From contig NW_006917105.1 in the NCBI RefSeq assembly GCF_000516985.1, positions 361,777-425,776 of the forward strand: a stretch of DNA of 64,000 bases, written 5' to 3'. Made by a program: the position numbers and the translations under genes. Shown here piece by piece: positions 35,387 through 47,804 of the stretch; position 1 is the first letter of the stretch, and every line of letters begins with the position of its first letter. The notes under the pieces were generated by a model that saw only the letters and a program-made list of their open reading frames with translations, was not told the origin of the DNA and made no database searches. Source of the DNA: Pestalotiopsis fici W106-1 (taxonomy: Eukaryota; Ascomycota; Sordariomycetes; Amphisphaeriales; Sporocadaceae).

Positions 35387-36506
35387 TGTCCTTTATTTGT
35401 GGATATCTGGGCCGTGATACAAGTTGGGCTTCAAATTATGCTCAGATGATAATATTAGCCAAGAGTGTGCAAATGTAGTTCCGTGATCTTGAGGCCGGGG
35501 GCGACTCGAACTGCCGCTGATCCTGATGATATATAGACGTGATTAGAATCCCCAGATATCTTATGCCGAGATGAGGTCTTGGCATTTGATGTACCACACA
35601 ATCTACGTCAGGGCAGCAGATGACCCAAATTGTATGCACGGCCGTTTTGGGCTCCGAGATGGTGGCATGAAGAGGGTAATCACCCGGCGGGTAAATCCAG
35701 AAAACATCAACATTGGGCCATTCGCTGGCAGGGTAATTGATTGAAGCGCTCCTTAGGTGAAGCGCGGGTAGTTTGTGCGGGAGGGCGGAAGCATGAAATC
35801 CTGTAGATTAATTAAAGGCTCATCCATGGTTTCCTCTCAACCCGAGGTCGATGTCTTGGTAAACATGTCGCTATCACGGGTTGCTCTGGAAAAAAGGGAG
35901 TGGGGGCTATTTGGGTCGTTTCCCTCTTACGATGCCTCTCCTTCTATCTTGGGTATATTAAAATCACCTCTGATGACTTGATGCTAATCTAGATGGGGTT
36001 GAAATGCTCGAGTACCGCATGATGGTGGTTTATTTGAGCCGGTAATGGTAGTATATCTGCGTGAACAAGATTGTCAAACAGTTGGATGCGCGAGTGGATA
36101 TATCTACAAAGCAATCATTACACATGAGCCGGGGAAGAGGATTTGCAATCAATATGCTTCGATTGAGATTCAAACGGGTATTAAGAAGATGATGATTGTT
36201 GCCAGATAACCCCAGCTGAGCCGGTGTTGTCACCATTATCTCCACCCTCGAATAACAAGCTTGTATCTCTCACAATGGGGACAAACGGATACAGACACCA
36301 ACAAAGGAGGACCATGATTCATTATGTATTTCCAGGGCCACAGACTCAATGCGTTCATTGTTGTATTTGCAAGTTATAATAAGCAACCGATGTACGCCTC
36401 TGACTGGACCTTGTAGAAGCCAGCAGTTTTAACATTTCCTTGCACAGATAGACATACAGTACATTCCCGTATCTTCGTGTCATTCTATACTCCCTCATTA
36501 GCCATC
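35387..36506. other. Intergenic region upstream of the second AA9 gene
   Basis: No gene is seen. A CTATATATC string (minus strand, 35529-35536) about 145 bp before the AA9 ATG could be its TATA element. Confidence 0.4.
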
Positions 36507-36746
36507 ATGTGCTGGCCATCACGACAAATTTCCTACTCTTGTGGGTGTCGGCAGGCTACGTATGGCGAGGTTATCCGGTGCGAGTGTGCCAAGATTTACG
36601 GGCACCAGTGTATCGGCTTCATGGACGCGCCCGATGAGCACATCACTTTTGCACGAGAGTCTTGTCGTAGGTGTGTTCCTGACTCGGGTAGCTATAAGGA
36701 GCAGAAAAATAGTAGCTCTCCCTGCATCAAGGTAGGCAAGGATTAA
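36507..36746 (+). CDS. Small Cys-rich protein, unknown
   Basis: ATG at 36507, 79 codons. The sequence has paired cysteines in metal-knuckle spacing (SCGCRQ, RCECAK, then CRRC) and a single His-Gln-Cys, resembling short fungal proteins with a CGC...C...C pattern. There is no signal peptide. The last codons contain AAG|GTAGGC, a possible splice donor, so the true end may lie further downstream. No family name can be given. Confidence 0.4.
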   Translation: MCWPSRQISYSCGCRQATYGEVIRCECAKIYGHQCIGFMDAPDEHITFARESCRRCVPDSGSYKEQKNSSSPCIKVGKD

Positions 36747-37256
36747 TAAACAGCTGGTCTCCCCTGGCAAGCCCTTAACTACGTACATGGTGCCGCTCAC
36801 ACCAGCCTTGGCCAACGTCTTTGGCGCTTCCCCAATAGATTTCTTTTCAATTCTTTAAGATATTTCAGTTGCAAAATATGAGCCTCGTGAGCAGTGTGAA
36901 GTCTTGTGCTGACTGGGACATGTGTAGCATGGAGGACGGTCTGCTGACATTTGTAGGTATTGGCACATTTTGTTTGACAGCAATTCAGCAGTGACTTTTC
37001 GTTCAACGCACCCCAAAGACCGATACCAGAAAGATGACGAGCAGCTTTAGTCGCACTTCTCAACGCCTCGGCCATCGTGCTCTGCTACAAGACCAAGTAT
37101 ATGGCAACCTGAAATGGGACAAAAAGTCTACGAGGAGAGAGAGAGAGACACAAGGGAGATCAAAGCCCATATTTCCACTTATTCCCTTTTGTCTATACGG
37201 AATTGGTGGCCACTCACTTTGTTGATTCCCAAAATTTCTTCTATAATCTGATCATG
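36747..37256. other. Intergenic, uncertain
   Basis: A minus-strand ATG frame at 36797-37075 (92 codons) is present but shows no motif or composition bias. I do not call it a gene. Confidence 0.35.
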
Positions 37257-38051
37257 TCAATTATATTTTGTTCTACCATATCTCAATGACCGCTTATGGT
37301 CGGGCACTGACAAGAAGTTATCTGCAGTGACTTCTTGGTTTCTATTCGAATTCCAGATCAGCAATCCTGATTCCTTGTCAAAATGCCACGTCTCTGGTGG
37401 GTAATTTTCGATACGAAAATTGCACAAGACCAGCTCTGCGTTAATCATGCTACAGTCCTCATTCGCTTCATCGACTTCGAGCTCCAGTTGGTACAGGTGA
37501 AACTCGGAGAGCTTGATATCGGACCATGTCAACTCGTCCACAAACTTGCGCCTCGTATCGCCGCCGTCCTCGCCCTTGTCGTCAAATAAAGACTGCCAGT
37601 CATCCGACACATCATCGGGACAGTCGCCTTGCTCTGAGCCGTTGGACGACGAGCCATGTGAAAAGTAGTACTCATCTCTGCTCCGCCAGTATAGACGCCT
37701 CCAGAACTTGAGCTTGTCCTCGACCATAAGTAGACGCTCCTGGGCTCCCTCGAGCTCTTCCTGGAGCTCTGCAAGGTAGCCGTCGTAATACTCTTTACCT
37801 TGATCCTGGGAAAAGGTATATTGACAACGGTCTACGTCCTTGTGCTCACCATATCCATCATCTTCCGACTCCTCGACGCTGTCAACCTCCCAGTCGCACT
37901 TCCGTCTAATGTAATTGGTCGTGTCAGACGTCTCGATGGTGGGACCTTCATGGGGGAGGCGACGGCTTGGACTATCATAACCTGCATCCGACATGTATCC
38001 TGAATCCCATGATCTCTGCCTTCTCAGAGACGATGTTGCTGGTGTCACCAT
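37257..38051 (-). CDS. Coiled-coil, acidic protein of unknown function
   Basis: Single-exon frame of 264 aa from a good ATG at 38051. It begins with a Ser/Arg/Gly/Tyr-rich stretch (SLRRQRSWDSGYMSDAGYDS), is rich in D/E in the middle, and has a predicted coiled coil at about residues 93-118 (LAELQEELEGAQERLLMVED). A Trp/Tyr-rich C-terminal part follows (FHLYQLELEVDEANEDC, ENYPPETWHFDKES). I recognise no family. The length and biased composition make chance unlikely. Confidence 0.65.
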   Translation of the reverse strand: MVTPATSSLRRQRSWDSGYMSDAGYDSPSRRLPHEGPTIETSDTTNYIRRKCDWEVDSVEESEDDGYGEHKDVDRCQYTFSQDQGKEYYDGYLAELQEELEGAQERLLMVEDKLKFWRRLYWRSRDEYYFSHGSSSNGSEQGDCPDDVSDDWQSLFDDKGEDGGDTRRKFVDELTWSDIKLSEFHLYQLELEVDEANEDCSMINAELVLCNFRIENYPPETWHFDKESGLLIWNSNRNQEVTADNFLSVPDHKRSLRYGRTKYN

Positions 38052-39325
38052 AGCAGTTTTTGGGCCTCACTTGGTTGATTGATTTTATCGTTAGTAAGTA
38101 ATATGTGCTCCGACGCAGAAAAGAAAGTAGTAGTAGTAGTAGTGTTTTCCTTTAAGAAAATTAGAATACAGAGGTAAGTGGGGAATAAAAGAAGAGAAGA
38201 AGTCAAAATTTCGTTCGCTATGCAAAGGGAAGAGGAAGGTGAAAAGAGCTCTATGTGTACCATTTGGCCAAGAACTACCAGGATGAGTCTGTGGCTACTT
38301 ATAATCGGCAGAACTTGAACAATGAAATGCATCATGGTAACATGGACAAAGACTTGCAATTACATCCTTTTGTTGGTTGTTGTTTATTTTTAGAAACGTA
38401 GTAGTACCCGTTTTCTGATTGTATTTATAGGTAGGTAGGCAACAAAGAAGTGAAGCGGGAGGAGATTCCGAGTCCGGCCCAAACAAGGACAACAATGTGT
38501 TGTAGTGCGAGACTCGAATAATTCGACGGCCAATTTGTACCATTAGCTGAGAAGGACGCAGGAGTGGACGATGATACTACAGCGTCGTTTGTTTTTCCAT
38601 GCCAAGTTGACCAATCTGGGGTCACTCACGTTAGCAATGGCTTTGGTTGATTCTCCCCGGGGGAAGTCGGTCGTTCAGCTCCCTATTTCTACTGTGCACC
38701 ATGGCCATGACACTCCATCGGGATGGGACATACAGCGACAATCTATCAGCCGCCGTGCACGATCCAAGGTTTGGCCTACAGAGACTTCACAAGACAAAGG
38801 CAGCCAAAGTACTGTCTGTGTACATATACCAAGACACTCGTTGTCGGCAGGTGCCGGATCGTCAATGGCAGGGGGGTTGGGAAGCGAGATACCAAATTGG
38901 GAATTGCGGAGGCAGGGCAATTGGCACGTGGGCGAGGTGCCATTTTGTCGACGTGCTCCATGCATGTACGTATGTATGTATATACGCTAGATCGTGCATG
39001 TATACCAGGCTCAAACTATTGAAATTCCTGACTTTGGGCGATGCGACGATGCCAATGTTGGCTCTCATTGGAGGCATTTCGTCATCCCGCAGACTCAAAG
39101 CCAGCGTGGTAATGGACAAGACCTCGGAGTAGGTAGTTGTAGACCGAGCGTAAACACACACACATGCACACACGAAGCCATTGCTATTCGAGTAGTCATG
39201 GCCGAGGTGCTGAGAAGTCAATGTAGAATAAAACCAGACCATAACCCGTACCTGGCACACACGATGCCCCCGATTTTTATCGTCATGTCTGTCTTGTTCC
39301 TCTTGCACAGTCACACCTCGCGAAT
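38052..39325. other. Divergent intergenic region
   Basis: It lies between the coiled-coil gene (-) and the GH79 gene (+). A short (AGT)n run at 38128-38145 and a TAGGTAGGTAGG string near 38430 occur here. No gene is supportable. Confidence 0.5.
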
Positions 39326-41021
39326 ATGGCCCTGGGCATCGTCACCACAATTGCGCTGTCTGCCTTAGTAGCGGCCGAGGTGGCTTCGGCGGCCGTGACC
39401 TTTGCCGTGCCCAGTCAGGCACTCACGGGTGGTCTCAAATACGCACCGCTTGACCCGGCGCCTGTGGGAATCTCGTACGTGAGGACCGACAGGAGGGAAA
39501 AAGGAGAAAACAAAAGATTGGGCGGATTGCTAACCATGCTGCGCGTCATATAGATTTGAATTCTTTGCTTACCCATCATACTTTACCAATGTCACGGCCA
39601 CGAACCAATGCCTCGCCAACTTCCAGGCACTCACCGGCACGTGGCCTCCGATCCGGATTGGCGGCACCACTCAAGATCGTGCCCTGTACGACTCGACAAC
39701 GTCCGCCTATGTTGTGTACACGGTTGCGAGCGCGGCCGATGCTCCCGCGTCGCTGACCTTTGGCTCCAGCTTCATGACCCTGGCCAACACTTACAAGGGA
39801 AGCGTTGTCCTTGGCCTGAACCGGGGCAAGAACAACATTGACAATACCATAGCAGCAGCGAAAATTGCAGTATCTGCTATGGGCAACCTGCTGGCCATTG
39901 AGCTGGGCAACGAACCGGAATGTATGTATGCGCGTGTAGGGGAATCGAGCCTAGAGTAAATAGTAGTTGACTCGACTGTGCCCTGCTGCTGACCCTCTTA
40001 TCCAGACTATACCAATGACGGCCAGCCTATCGCTTCCGGCGGATGGTCTCCGGCGATAGATGCCGCTTCACAAAATAACTGGGATATACGCGTCGGCTCG
40101 GCGGTTAACAAGGCGCCCATCATCCAGGCCGGCAACTCCAATGACTCCCCTCCCACTTGGGGCGCCGCAGAGCTCATTGCTACCGAGAACTCGACAGTCA
40201 AACAATATGTCAAGACTTATGCTCATCACAACTATCCGGGTGGCACCGTTACTTCACTCATGAGCCACGCAAACATCGCCAGCAACCTGCATGTGTTTGA
40301 CGCCGATGTGACTGCCGCCCTCGGACAAGGCAAGCCATATGTCTTTGGAGAGACCAACTCGGGTATGACCACGACCCCCGTAATGATGTTTGAAGCAGCA
40401 GCTGTGATGACATGACTAACGAACGTTGCGCCTCGATCAGTCTCGGGCGGCGGCGCTGCTACCGTGTCGCCCACCTTTGGGGCGGCCCTCTGGACGCTCG
40501 ACTATTCCCTCCGCGCCACGTACAGCAACATTTCTCGCACCTACTTCCACCACGGCACAGTGGGCAACTGTCAGTATTGCTTCTGGGGGCGGTACAGCAT
40601 GGGCGCGCCTTACTACGGTGCTTATGCAGCGACGGCCTTGCTCGCCAAAGCATCGTACTTGACGGCCCTCGACAATGGCACGACCAATTACGCCGCGTAC
40701 GTGGCCTATGACTCGAACAAGGCACCGCTACGGGCTTTGCTCTACAACTCGGACTACTATGGTGGCAGTGGCACCCGCACAACCCAGCCCTTTGTGCTGA
40801 CCGGGCTGACGGCGTCGTCGGTGCGAGCAAAGAGATTGACGGCAACCAGTGCCCTGTCGAGGCAGGATCAGGGACAGATCCCAACCTTTGGTGGTCAGTC
40901 CTTCACCGATGGGACCTGCGTGGTGACGGGCTCCGAGACGTACGAGACGGTTGCCGTGTCCAATGGACAAGCATCCTTTACAGTCAGTGCTAGCGAGGCT
41001 CTTGTTGTTTACCTCCAGTAG
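39326..41021 (+). CDS. Secreted GH79-family glycoside hydrolase (beta-glucuronidase type)
   Basis: Retaining glycosidase. Model: exons 39326-39474, 39554-39921, 40006-40362 and 40441-41021, 484 aa. Signal peptide MALGIVTTIALSALVAAEVASA. Splicing gives VGISFEFFAYPSYF, the entry of the (beta/alpha)8 barrel. The acid/base Glu is in ELGNEPE (Glu170), and the nucleophile Glu is in YVFGETNS (Glu288). A C-terminal beta-sandwich (ALLYNSDYYGG ... ALVVYLQ) matches the GH79 C-terminal domain. Fungal relatives remove glucuronic or 4-O-methyl-glucuronic acid from arabinogalactan-type glycans; the exact substrate is inferred. Confidence 0.9.
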
Positions 41022-42130
41022 TAGGGAGGCAGCCGTTTGGACCAGCAACCCACCAGGGGTTTATTCGGGCCTGGCTCTCATCTTGGAGAGGCTATGTCAT
41101 CTGATTCCTTGATGATGGAGATCAGATATGAACGAGTGACATTCGACTTGCAAAGATAGGCAAGAAACGCCCTGCACTGGAGGGATTCCTCATGACCATT
41201 ATTCTTGCAGAGGAACTGCTTTATATCTCAGCCATAACTCATGAATCAAGGCAGTGTATATGATATATCCACCCAATGTATCAGCAATTACATCCGGCGA
41301 TTTATTTAATCATCGAGAGGCTATTATCGAGCCTTGCAAGTTGTTTTTTTTTTTTCCTTCTCTCTCATTAGCCATTCGTTTTGGTCAGGGAGATTTCTAC
41401 TTTCCTTGAATTTGGTGTAAATATATATATATATATCCCCAGACGAGGCACGGGTTGAGAGTCAGTGAAACATATATATATATATATATATATATATAGG
41501 TGGGTTCTTGTCTTATCGCATTTATTACTAACTACTGCTGCTACTACGTATCAGTATCTGCCAACTCCCGACGTCGAGAGACTTGATCATCTCTGGGCAT
41601 GGCCAGGGGAGGGGGGGGAACCCCTGGTAGTGGAAGTCTGGAAGAGGGGCCAGCTGACGATCAGGCCCAGAATCCCCTTGAGCCGAACTGCCAGGGATCA
41701 GTGGCTCATTACAGAAGTCTCCGCCGAGTGAACAGCCAGCGACGCGTCCCAGGAGGATGCATCGCGTACCAATTGAATCAATCAGCCAGGGGGTGCCAAT
41801 TAGAGAAGAAGCCTTGCAGCGTCTGAGCTAAGATGATCAGGACTACTCCCGAATACTCTAGCCCCGGACATCCGATGCATGGCGTTTCCGGGGGATAGAG
41901 GAAAGAGAGGGAAGAGGACCCCAAAATGAAAAAAAGTTTCAATACTGAGAGGGTTTTGATCAAGTTGACCCAGGAATAATGACGCCCGTATAACATTTGA
42001 CCTTGTTTCAATTCTTGTTTTTCCATTTATTTTTACGTTTCTCGTTCCTCGTTCTCGTTATCGTGCACAGTGCTCTCGTTTTTTTCTTTCTTTTTAATTC
42101 TTTGATTTTCATTCCGGTGCATTATTGTCA
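41022..42130. other. Intergenic with TA microsatellites
   Basis: Two (TA)n tracts (41420-41436 and 41472-41498), a T11 tract near 41344 and a pyrimidine-rich leader directly before 42131. No gene is seen. Confidence 0.5.
41420..41498. repeat. Paired TA microsatellites
   Basis: ATATATATATATATAT at 41420-41436 and a longer AT run at 41472-41498, separated by about 35 bases of unique DNA. Confidence 0.9.
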
Positions 42131-43405
42131 ATGGATCTCGATTCTGTAAACGCCCTTGTGGCGGCCCTCGTATCTAATTACCAAGATGGCGTCGAGTTTT
42201 ACGCAAAGTGGCAGCGCAGGAACTGGCAGGAGAACCACTACGGAGACCGCGCAAAGGGCAAACAGGCAAGCAGTGGCAGTGGTGGCTGTTGCGGCATGAG
42301 CGCTTCGTTGAACTTCTCGGCGCATCGAATCAGGGAAGCATTTGACAAGGGCACGAGGATTCTCGGGCAGGACTTTTCAGTCGGCGACGGTATGAGAGAT
42401 TCTCTGTTGTCCATATATTATTCATCCATCCATTCAACCCACACGCTGCTCCATTCACCCATCCATTCCGAGTTGGATATACCAAGTCTGGGTAAGCCTG
42501 GTGCTGACTTGGACCCATTTTACTGCTTAGAAACATGTCGTGCGTCGCTGGCTACCAACTTGAGGCAACTCCAGGCACGTATCAATGTGCTGCGCAGTGC
42601 TGCACAGGGGGCTAGCCCGCCTTTGGGACTGTATGCAGTCATCAAGGCCTCCGAGGATGTCCGCGTCTCGGCGATCCGCGCGCTCAACGAGCAGTACCGA
42701 CGGCAGGCCGCCGGGCGTCCGACTCCAACTGAGCTCTCATTGGGAACCCGCAGATCGCGGGCCACCCTGTCCTTGTCCGAGGATGCGCTTGTGGCACTAG
42801 ATGCCATGACGACGACGACGACGACGCTGACTGCCCAAGACGGTGGCGGACTCGGTAGCCGCTTGAACAGTCCAAGGCGGTCTCGTTACCTGGCGCTGCC
42901 AATGGAAACCATTGTGGACGGCATTGCCACCCCCGTATCTGCCGGTTCGCGGAGATCCGGCCTATTCTCCGAGCCACCATCTCCGCCGCTCACGCCGACG
43001 AGGACCGAGGACTGGCAATCGTCTCGTTCGAAGCGGTCCTCGGTCGTCTCGACCCGATCCCGACCCTTGTCCACTGCCGCTCTCGGCCTCTTCTGTCCAG
43101 AGGCCATGAGGTATCAGCTTGACCCTGCGAGGCGCGTGACGGGCAGGGCCTGCAAATGCGGTCAGGACCTCTCGGCACAGTCCACCGGCGAGCACTTGCC
43201 CATGAATCTCAAGGAAGGCTTCCAAATGACACCTAGATTCGTTGCCAAGTCCCATCACGTCGGCGCTGGATTCGGCTGTGTTCTGTGCATCCCAAACGGC
43301 CACGTGGGCACGTTTGAGAGTCTTGCCTCACTTAAAGATCACATTAATACCAGTCACGACAAGTGGCAGATTCTACATGATCGAGACTTGGCGACGGGGT
43401 GCTGA
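42131..43405 (+). CDS. Fungal protein with C-terminal C2H2-like zinc finger, unknown function
   Basis: Model: exons 42131-42389 and 42531-43405, 377 aa. The 141-nt intron (GTATGAG ... CTTAG, branch GTGCTGAC) is a multiple of three with no stop, so retention would give a 424-aa protein with a low-complexity insert. N-terminal helical region (LVAALVSNYQDGVEFYAKW), then a second helical region (CRASLATNLRQLQARINVL), a Ser/Arg/Pro-rich linker with TPTRTED and RSKRSS sites, and a C-terminal CxxC...HxxxxH pattern (FGCVLCIPNGH ... LKDHINTSH). Possibly a signalling or DNA-linked protein; no family name is recognised. Confidence 0.75.
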   Translation: MDLDSVNALVAALVSNYQDGVEFYAKWQRRNWQENHYGDRAKGKQASSGSGGCCGMSASLNFSAHRIREAFDKGTRILGQDFSVGDGMRDSLLSIYYSSIHSTHTLLHSPIHSELDIPSLGKPGADLDPFYCLETCRASLATNLRQLQARINVLRSAAQGASPPLGLYAVIKASEDVRVSAIRALNEQYRRQAAGRPTPTELSLGTRRSRATLSLSEDALVALDAMTTTTTTLTAQDGGGLGSRLNSPRRSRYLALPMETIVDGIATPVSAGSRRSGLFSEPPSPPLTPTRTEDWQSSRSKRSSVVSTRSRPLSTAALGLFCPEAMRYQLDPARRVTGRACKCGQDLSAQSTGEHLPMNLKEGFQMTPRFVAKSHHVGAGFGCVLCIPNGHVGTFESLASLKDHINTSHDKWQILHDRDLATGC

Positions 43406-45467
43406 GAATTTCCAGAAATCCATCTTCTCAGAGTGGAGAAGATGGCGTCTATCACATTGTTATGTACAACTGGTGACATGGAGGCGGAACACGAGTCTTT
43501 GGAATCATGAGTGCGACGTACGGCATGAGTCGTGTTGGTCCATTATGTAAATTCCGCGGGCAATGAAGTAAATGGCCCTGTCGTTCGTGACTGGCTTAAT
43601 GTTCGACTGTATAAGTATAGGAAGATTCTCCCAGCTGAGCTCCCCACTAAACATCCGGAAAAACATGGATCATCTCTAACAGAGAGCCTGACACCTTTGA
43701 CTCTCTGGTAATAATATTGTGTGAAGACGCGAGATGTGAGTAAGAAGAAGAGAAGGTCCCCGCACGGTTGGCAGGCTCCCTGCGCAATGAATAGTCAGTG
43801 AATAATGGTGGGCGAGACTTTAGATCTCTGCGGGCAATATTGTAAATTCCACATACTCACAAAATCCGTCTCGTTTCGTATTTCTCTCTCTCTCTCTCTC
43901 TCTCTTCTATTTATCCCGAGATATCATGTTTGTACGTCACCGTCGTCGGCCCAGCAAGTAATGATCATGGTCAAAATTGCCCGTAATATGCACAACCTGG
44001 TAGGATGCAGCCATATTTGTTGGTCGTGACGGTATCATTGGTAACAGATGTACAGCCAACATCTCTACAGGCTACCGTGAGCTCGGTGATTCGGTGTCCG
44101 CACTTGTGATGGATAAAAATTTTATGTTTACACATCGGAGGCTGGGAGAGAGCGAGAGCGGGAGCGAGATGGGGTTGAGAGAGGGGTCAGGAGGGAAAAT
44201 GTGATGGCAATGTAGGTAAATAGATGGCGGATAAACCTAGATCCAAGGGGTCTAGAGCAAGGAAGTTGCAAAGTATAGGGGGGGAAGTAGAAGTTGGACA
44301 GCTAAATCAACTGCATCGCATGTTTCACGTTTCATAGTCCTCGTTCGTTCTTTATACATGCATGTGCAAAAGAGGAGGAGGCAGACAAGTTGTCGCCAAC
44401 TTATCACCCCCGATGGTAGATAGAGGAGGGTTGGCGCCAGAAGTGGGATGCCTGCTAGACTCGCCCCCATGGCATGACTTATCCCATTTTTGGAGGTTTT
44501 CTCATGGTTATCGTAAAGAATAAGACCAAAAAAGGGTCAAGTGCTCCGAATGGGTTGTCAAGCTCGGAATGCTGCATGTGAGAGAGACAAACAGACAGAC
44601 TCAGAGAGAGTCAACGTAGACGAGATCGAATATACGCTTGGGCAATAATGAGGATTGCACGATGACAGTCACGAGCCAGTCGGCACGCAGCGAACCGTCC
44701 GTCCGTGTGGGTGGGTGGGTGTTGCTGGCCGAGGCTCTTGTAGATCTATATAAAATGGAGGCAGCTATATGACCAAGTATCTTTTCCATGGACTGAAAGC
44801 AAATAAAAGAACGAGCGTGAAGAAGAGAGCTATCATGGACCGTATCCATCTCGATCAGGCCAAGTTCATTCGCTTCAACATGGGATTTCGGCGCTGTTCT
44901 GCCCAACTCGATCCTTGCAAACATAAAATTGAGAGAACTAAATGGAATAATTCACTCGAAGGGGTTCGGGGCCAGTATCGGCATTCGAGCGCATTGCCAA
45001 GATGGGGTGACGGCGCGGGTGTGATCGCTGGAAGGGGATACTTCTGGAAGTAAGGGGACATTTCTGAAACTCGGACTGTGTGAGGTAGATGAAATATATA
45101 TATATAAACTTAAAAAAAAATAGGCCCTTGGCTTGAAAGTATTATTATAGCTCGCCCAACGCTATATTGTACAGGGAAACTGGAACAACTCTGCACGGTA
45201 TCACGCGATCAAACGACCAATCTTGTAGGATAATGGAGTAGATGGGTTGTCACAAGAGGTCATCTCAGCCCCCCTCCTCCTCCATAATTTCCCACACATG
45301 TTATACGAAAAGACTTTGGCACTTGACGCCCCGCTTCCCAAGTTATTCTCTTAAAGTTATGCACGGTTATCAATGCAACACTACATACACATTACACTAT
45401 GTTTGTTGACGAGCTCCCCGTGCTTCCAACCGGGCACAAGCAGGCATGATCCGATTGACTAATGATA
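43406..45467. other. 2-kb intergenic region with microsatellites
   Basis: No gene is supportable. It contains a (TC)n tract at 43883-43905, a GTGG repeat near 44705-44722 and a (TA)n patch near 45095. Confidence 0.5.
43883..43905. repeat. TC dinucleotide microsatellite
   Basis: Eleven uninterrupted TC units in intergenic DNA. Confidence 0.9.
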
Positions 45468-47804
45468 TTATTCATGCTCTGAGTAATCCCAGCGCGTGTT
45501 ACATAGCCGGCCCCATTGGTCGGCTGACCATAAAACAACAAAGTGAAGCATAAACATAACCATGCTCAGCCGCCAACCCCATCGCCAGCGGGTGGAGCTC
45601 GACCGGTACGGCTGCCGCGGAGGATTCCTTTTGTGACTCCCTATGAGCTCATCCCCGCGTGGCGCCCCGAGGTCCATCGCGGCGAGGCCAATCAGGGCGG
45701 TGCTGATCTCGAGACGAGCCGCCAGCGGCCGACAGACCCGAGCCAATGATATCATCTTCACCATGAATGAACTAAAGCGCACCATGAATATAACAGCCTC
45801 GTTATTATCATTGTAGAAGTGGCTTAGGCCATGCCAGGCAAGGGCCCTCCTGTGCTGGACATCACCCCAGAAGGTAGACGGGGGCGGCATAAGGAGTGGT
45901 GGAGAAGCCCTAGGTGAGTGGTCATTTGCCTCATCGTCGGACCAGACTGAATCTCGGGCTTGTCCATCTTGAGCTCTCGAGAGCACCGTGACGTGTGGAT
46001 GGCCATGACGGCTGGATTTTGGGTGCTTCTGCAAAGTACCCGCTAGGTCGGCCGGCGCGTGCGTCGACTCGGGAGGTGTCCAGGCAATCTTGTCGCCGTT
46101 CACTGATTCGTCCCCCACTCGAAAGCGTTGATGCTTGATGGGCTCTGCCACAGGCGTGCCGGGCACTAAGGGGGAGTCCAAGGAATGCACCCGCCGCTCA
46201 TGCATGTTGAGTGGCGGGCTGGCCCCCATCGACTCCCGGCGAGGTGTTCCCATGTTGGACTCGTGGTTCATGGCGTCGAGCACGTCGGCCGCTGTTGGCC
46301 GATCGGTCGGGTTCAAGGCGAGCATCTGCTTGAGAAGATGGTACAATTTGGCGGGGAGATCGGGCCGCTCCCTTTGCTCGTCCTGAAAGCCCTTCCAATC
46401 AGCAATCTCCGCCCTGAGCAAATCAATGTCTTCCAATTCCTCCTGTATCGTGTTGGCATTGGCATACGGCAGCCGGCCAAAGCAGAGAAAGTATAGAATC
46501 ATTCCGAGGGAGAAGACGTCCGACTTTGTACTAAAATTGCCAAAGCGGCCCGCACCATCCTGTGTTAGGACCTCGGGCGCGCAGTACGAAATGGTGCCAG
46601 TCGTGCCCGTGGATTTCCTTACGGCGTTCTCGGGTTGGACCTCACCAAAGTCGCTGATCAGACAGGTAAGCTTACCATGCTCTTGGTGGAGCAGACAGTT
46701 ACTAGGCTTGAGGTCGCGGTGAATATAATTGGAGCCATGCAGGTAGGCCAGACCAGAGACTATGTCCCGGAATAGAGAATAGATTTCGTCAAAGGTGAGG
46801 TGGCGTTGCGAGAAGAGGTCGGGCTTCTCGGCCTGGCCCTTGGATCGCCTGCGCATCTGAGCCTTGAGCTGCTCCTTGGTCTTCTCCTTGGGTTGGTCGC
46901 CTACTACATAGCGCAAAAGATCGCCGCCATTGCAGTACTGCTGTAGAATAAAGGCGCAAGCGACACTGGGACCGAAACGAAGCAGCTTGACATCTTCGAG
47001 CCAGACATGACGGTAGGATACGAGGTTTGGATGCGACAGTTTGGCAAGAAGTTCGACCTCGACCAGGACCTTTTCGAGCCAGGCGTGGTCGTCACCAACA
47101 GGCACGCGCTTGCAGGCAAAGTGGCCGAGATGGCACCCATCGATCTCGTGGCGAACGAGCAGCACAACACCCTTGCCACCGCGGCCCAGCTCGCGCTCCT
47201 CGACAAAAAAAGTTCTAAAGTAGTTGGGGCTAAAGGCCTCGCGGGTGATGCGTGGCCCGGGGGCGGGGGCGCTCGAGACAAACTCGGCGTCTTCCCCGAC
47301 ATCGTCGTGAACGGCCGACTCGTCGTAGACGGGCAGGTTGGGTTGGGTCAGCCTCCGGATGGGACTCGAAGGCGGATGCGGCGGTGCTTGGCGCCGAGCA
47401 GCACGGAGCATGCGAAAGTAATTTGGATTCATGTAGGACTCATCGTGGGTGGCGGGACTCTCAAAGTGTCGCTCAGGTGAAGATGAGCGGGTCCTCAAGG
47501 GCTGGTGACAGGTTGGACACTCGGTCAGAGACAGGCCGCGGATGTCGAGACGTTGCGAGGTAGGATCACGAACGACCAGGGCATTGCGATGGCGCCTGTT
47601 AACATGGAAGCAAGATAGTACATGTCAGCCAAGTTGGGAGAGAACTCTTTGTGTCAACTCTTTCGTCGCTGCTTCTCTCTGTGTTCTTCAATGGTGTTCC
47701 AGGAAGCACCAAATAGGTCAAAGAGTGCGAATCTCACAAGGGCAGAGAAGGACGTACAGTACAATCTCGCGGCCCTCTCGCGAGGTGTAGGGGATCAATT
47801 CCAT
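45468..47804 (-). CDS. IKS1: Serine/threonine protein kinase, IKS1 family
   Basis: Model: exons 47804-47758 and 47595-45468, 724 aa. Joining them gives MELIPYTSREGREIVL-RHRNALVVRDPTSQRLDIRG, a stretch typical of fungal IKS kinases, then a CPTCHQPL knuckle. Kinase domain about 150-425: glycine loop LGRGGKGVV, Lys178 (FACKRV), YIHRDLKPSN (HRD 308-310), SDFGEV (331-333), CAPEVL and a KSDVFSLG helix. An insertion of basic residues (KAQMRRRSKGQ) sits between lobes. The Pro/Ser-rich tail ends in hydrophobic helices (SSFMVKMISL, LSMVMFMLHFVVLWSA), so the kinase is probably membrane-associated. The cellular role is poorly defined even in yeast. Confidence 0.9.

Noticed and set aside
36797..37075. 92-codon minus-strand ATG frame
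   Set aside because: Starts with a proper ATG but has no domain, no conserved-looking segment and sits in the leader of the region between two genes.
45468..45900. Intron within the C-terminal part of IKS1
   Set aside because: The frame is open, and the residues (SSFMVKMISLARVCRPLAARLEI, then a final hydrophobic helix) fit the family's hydrophobic tail, so no splice is needed.
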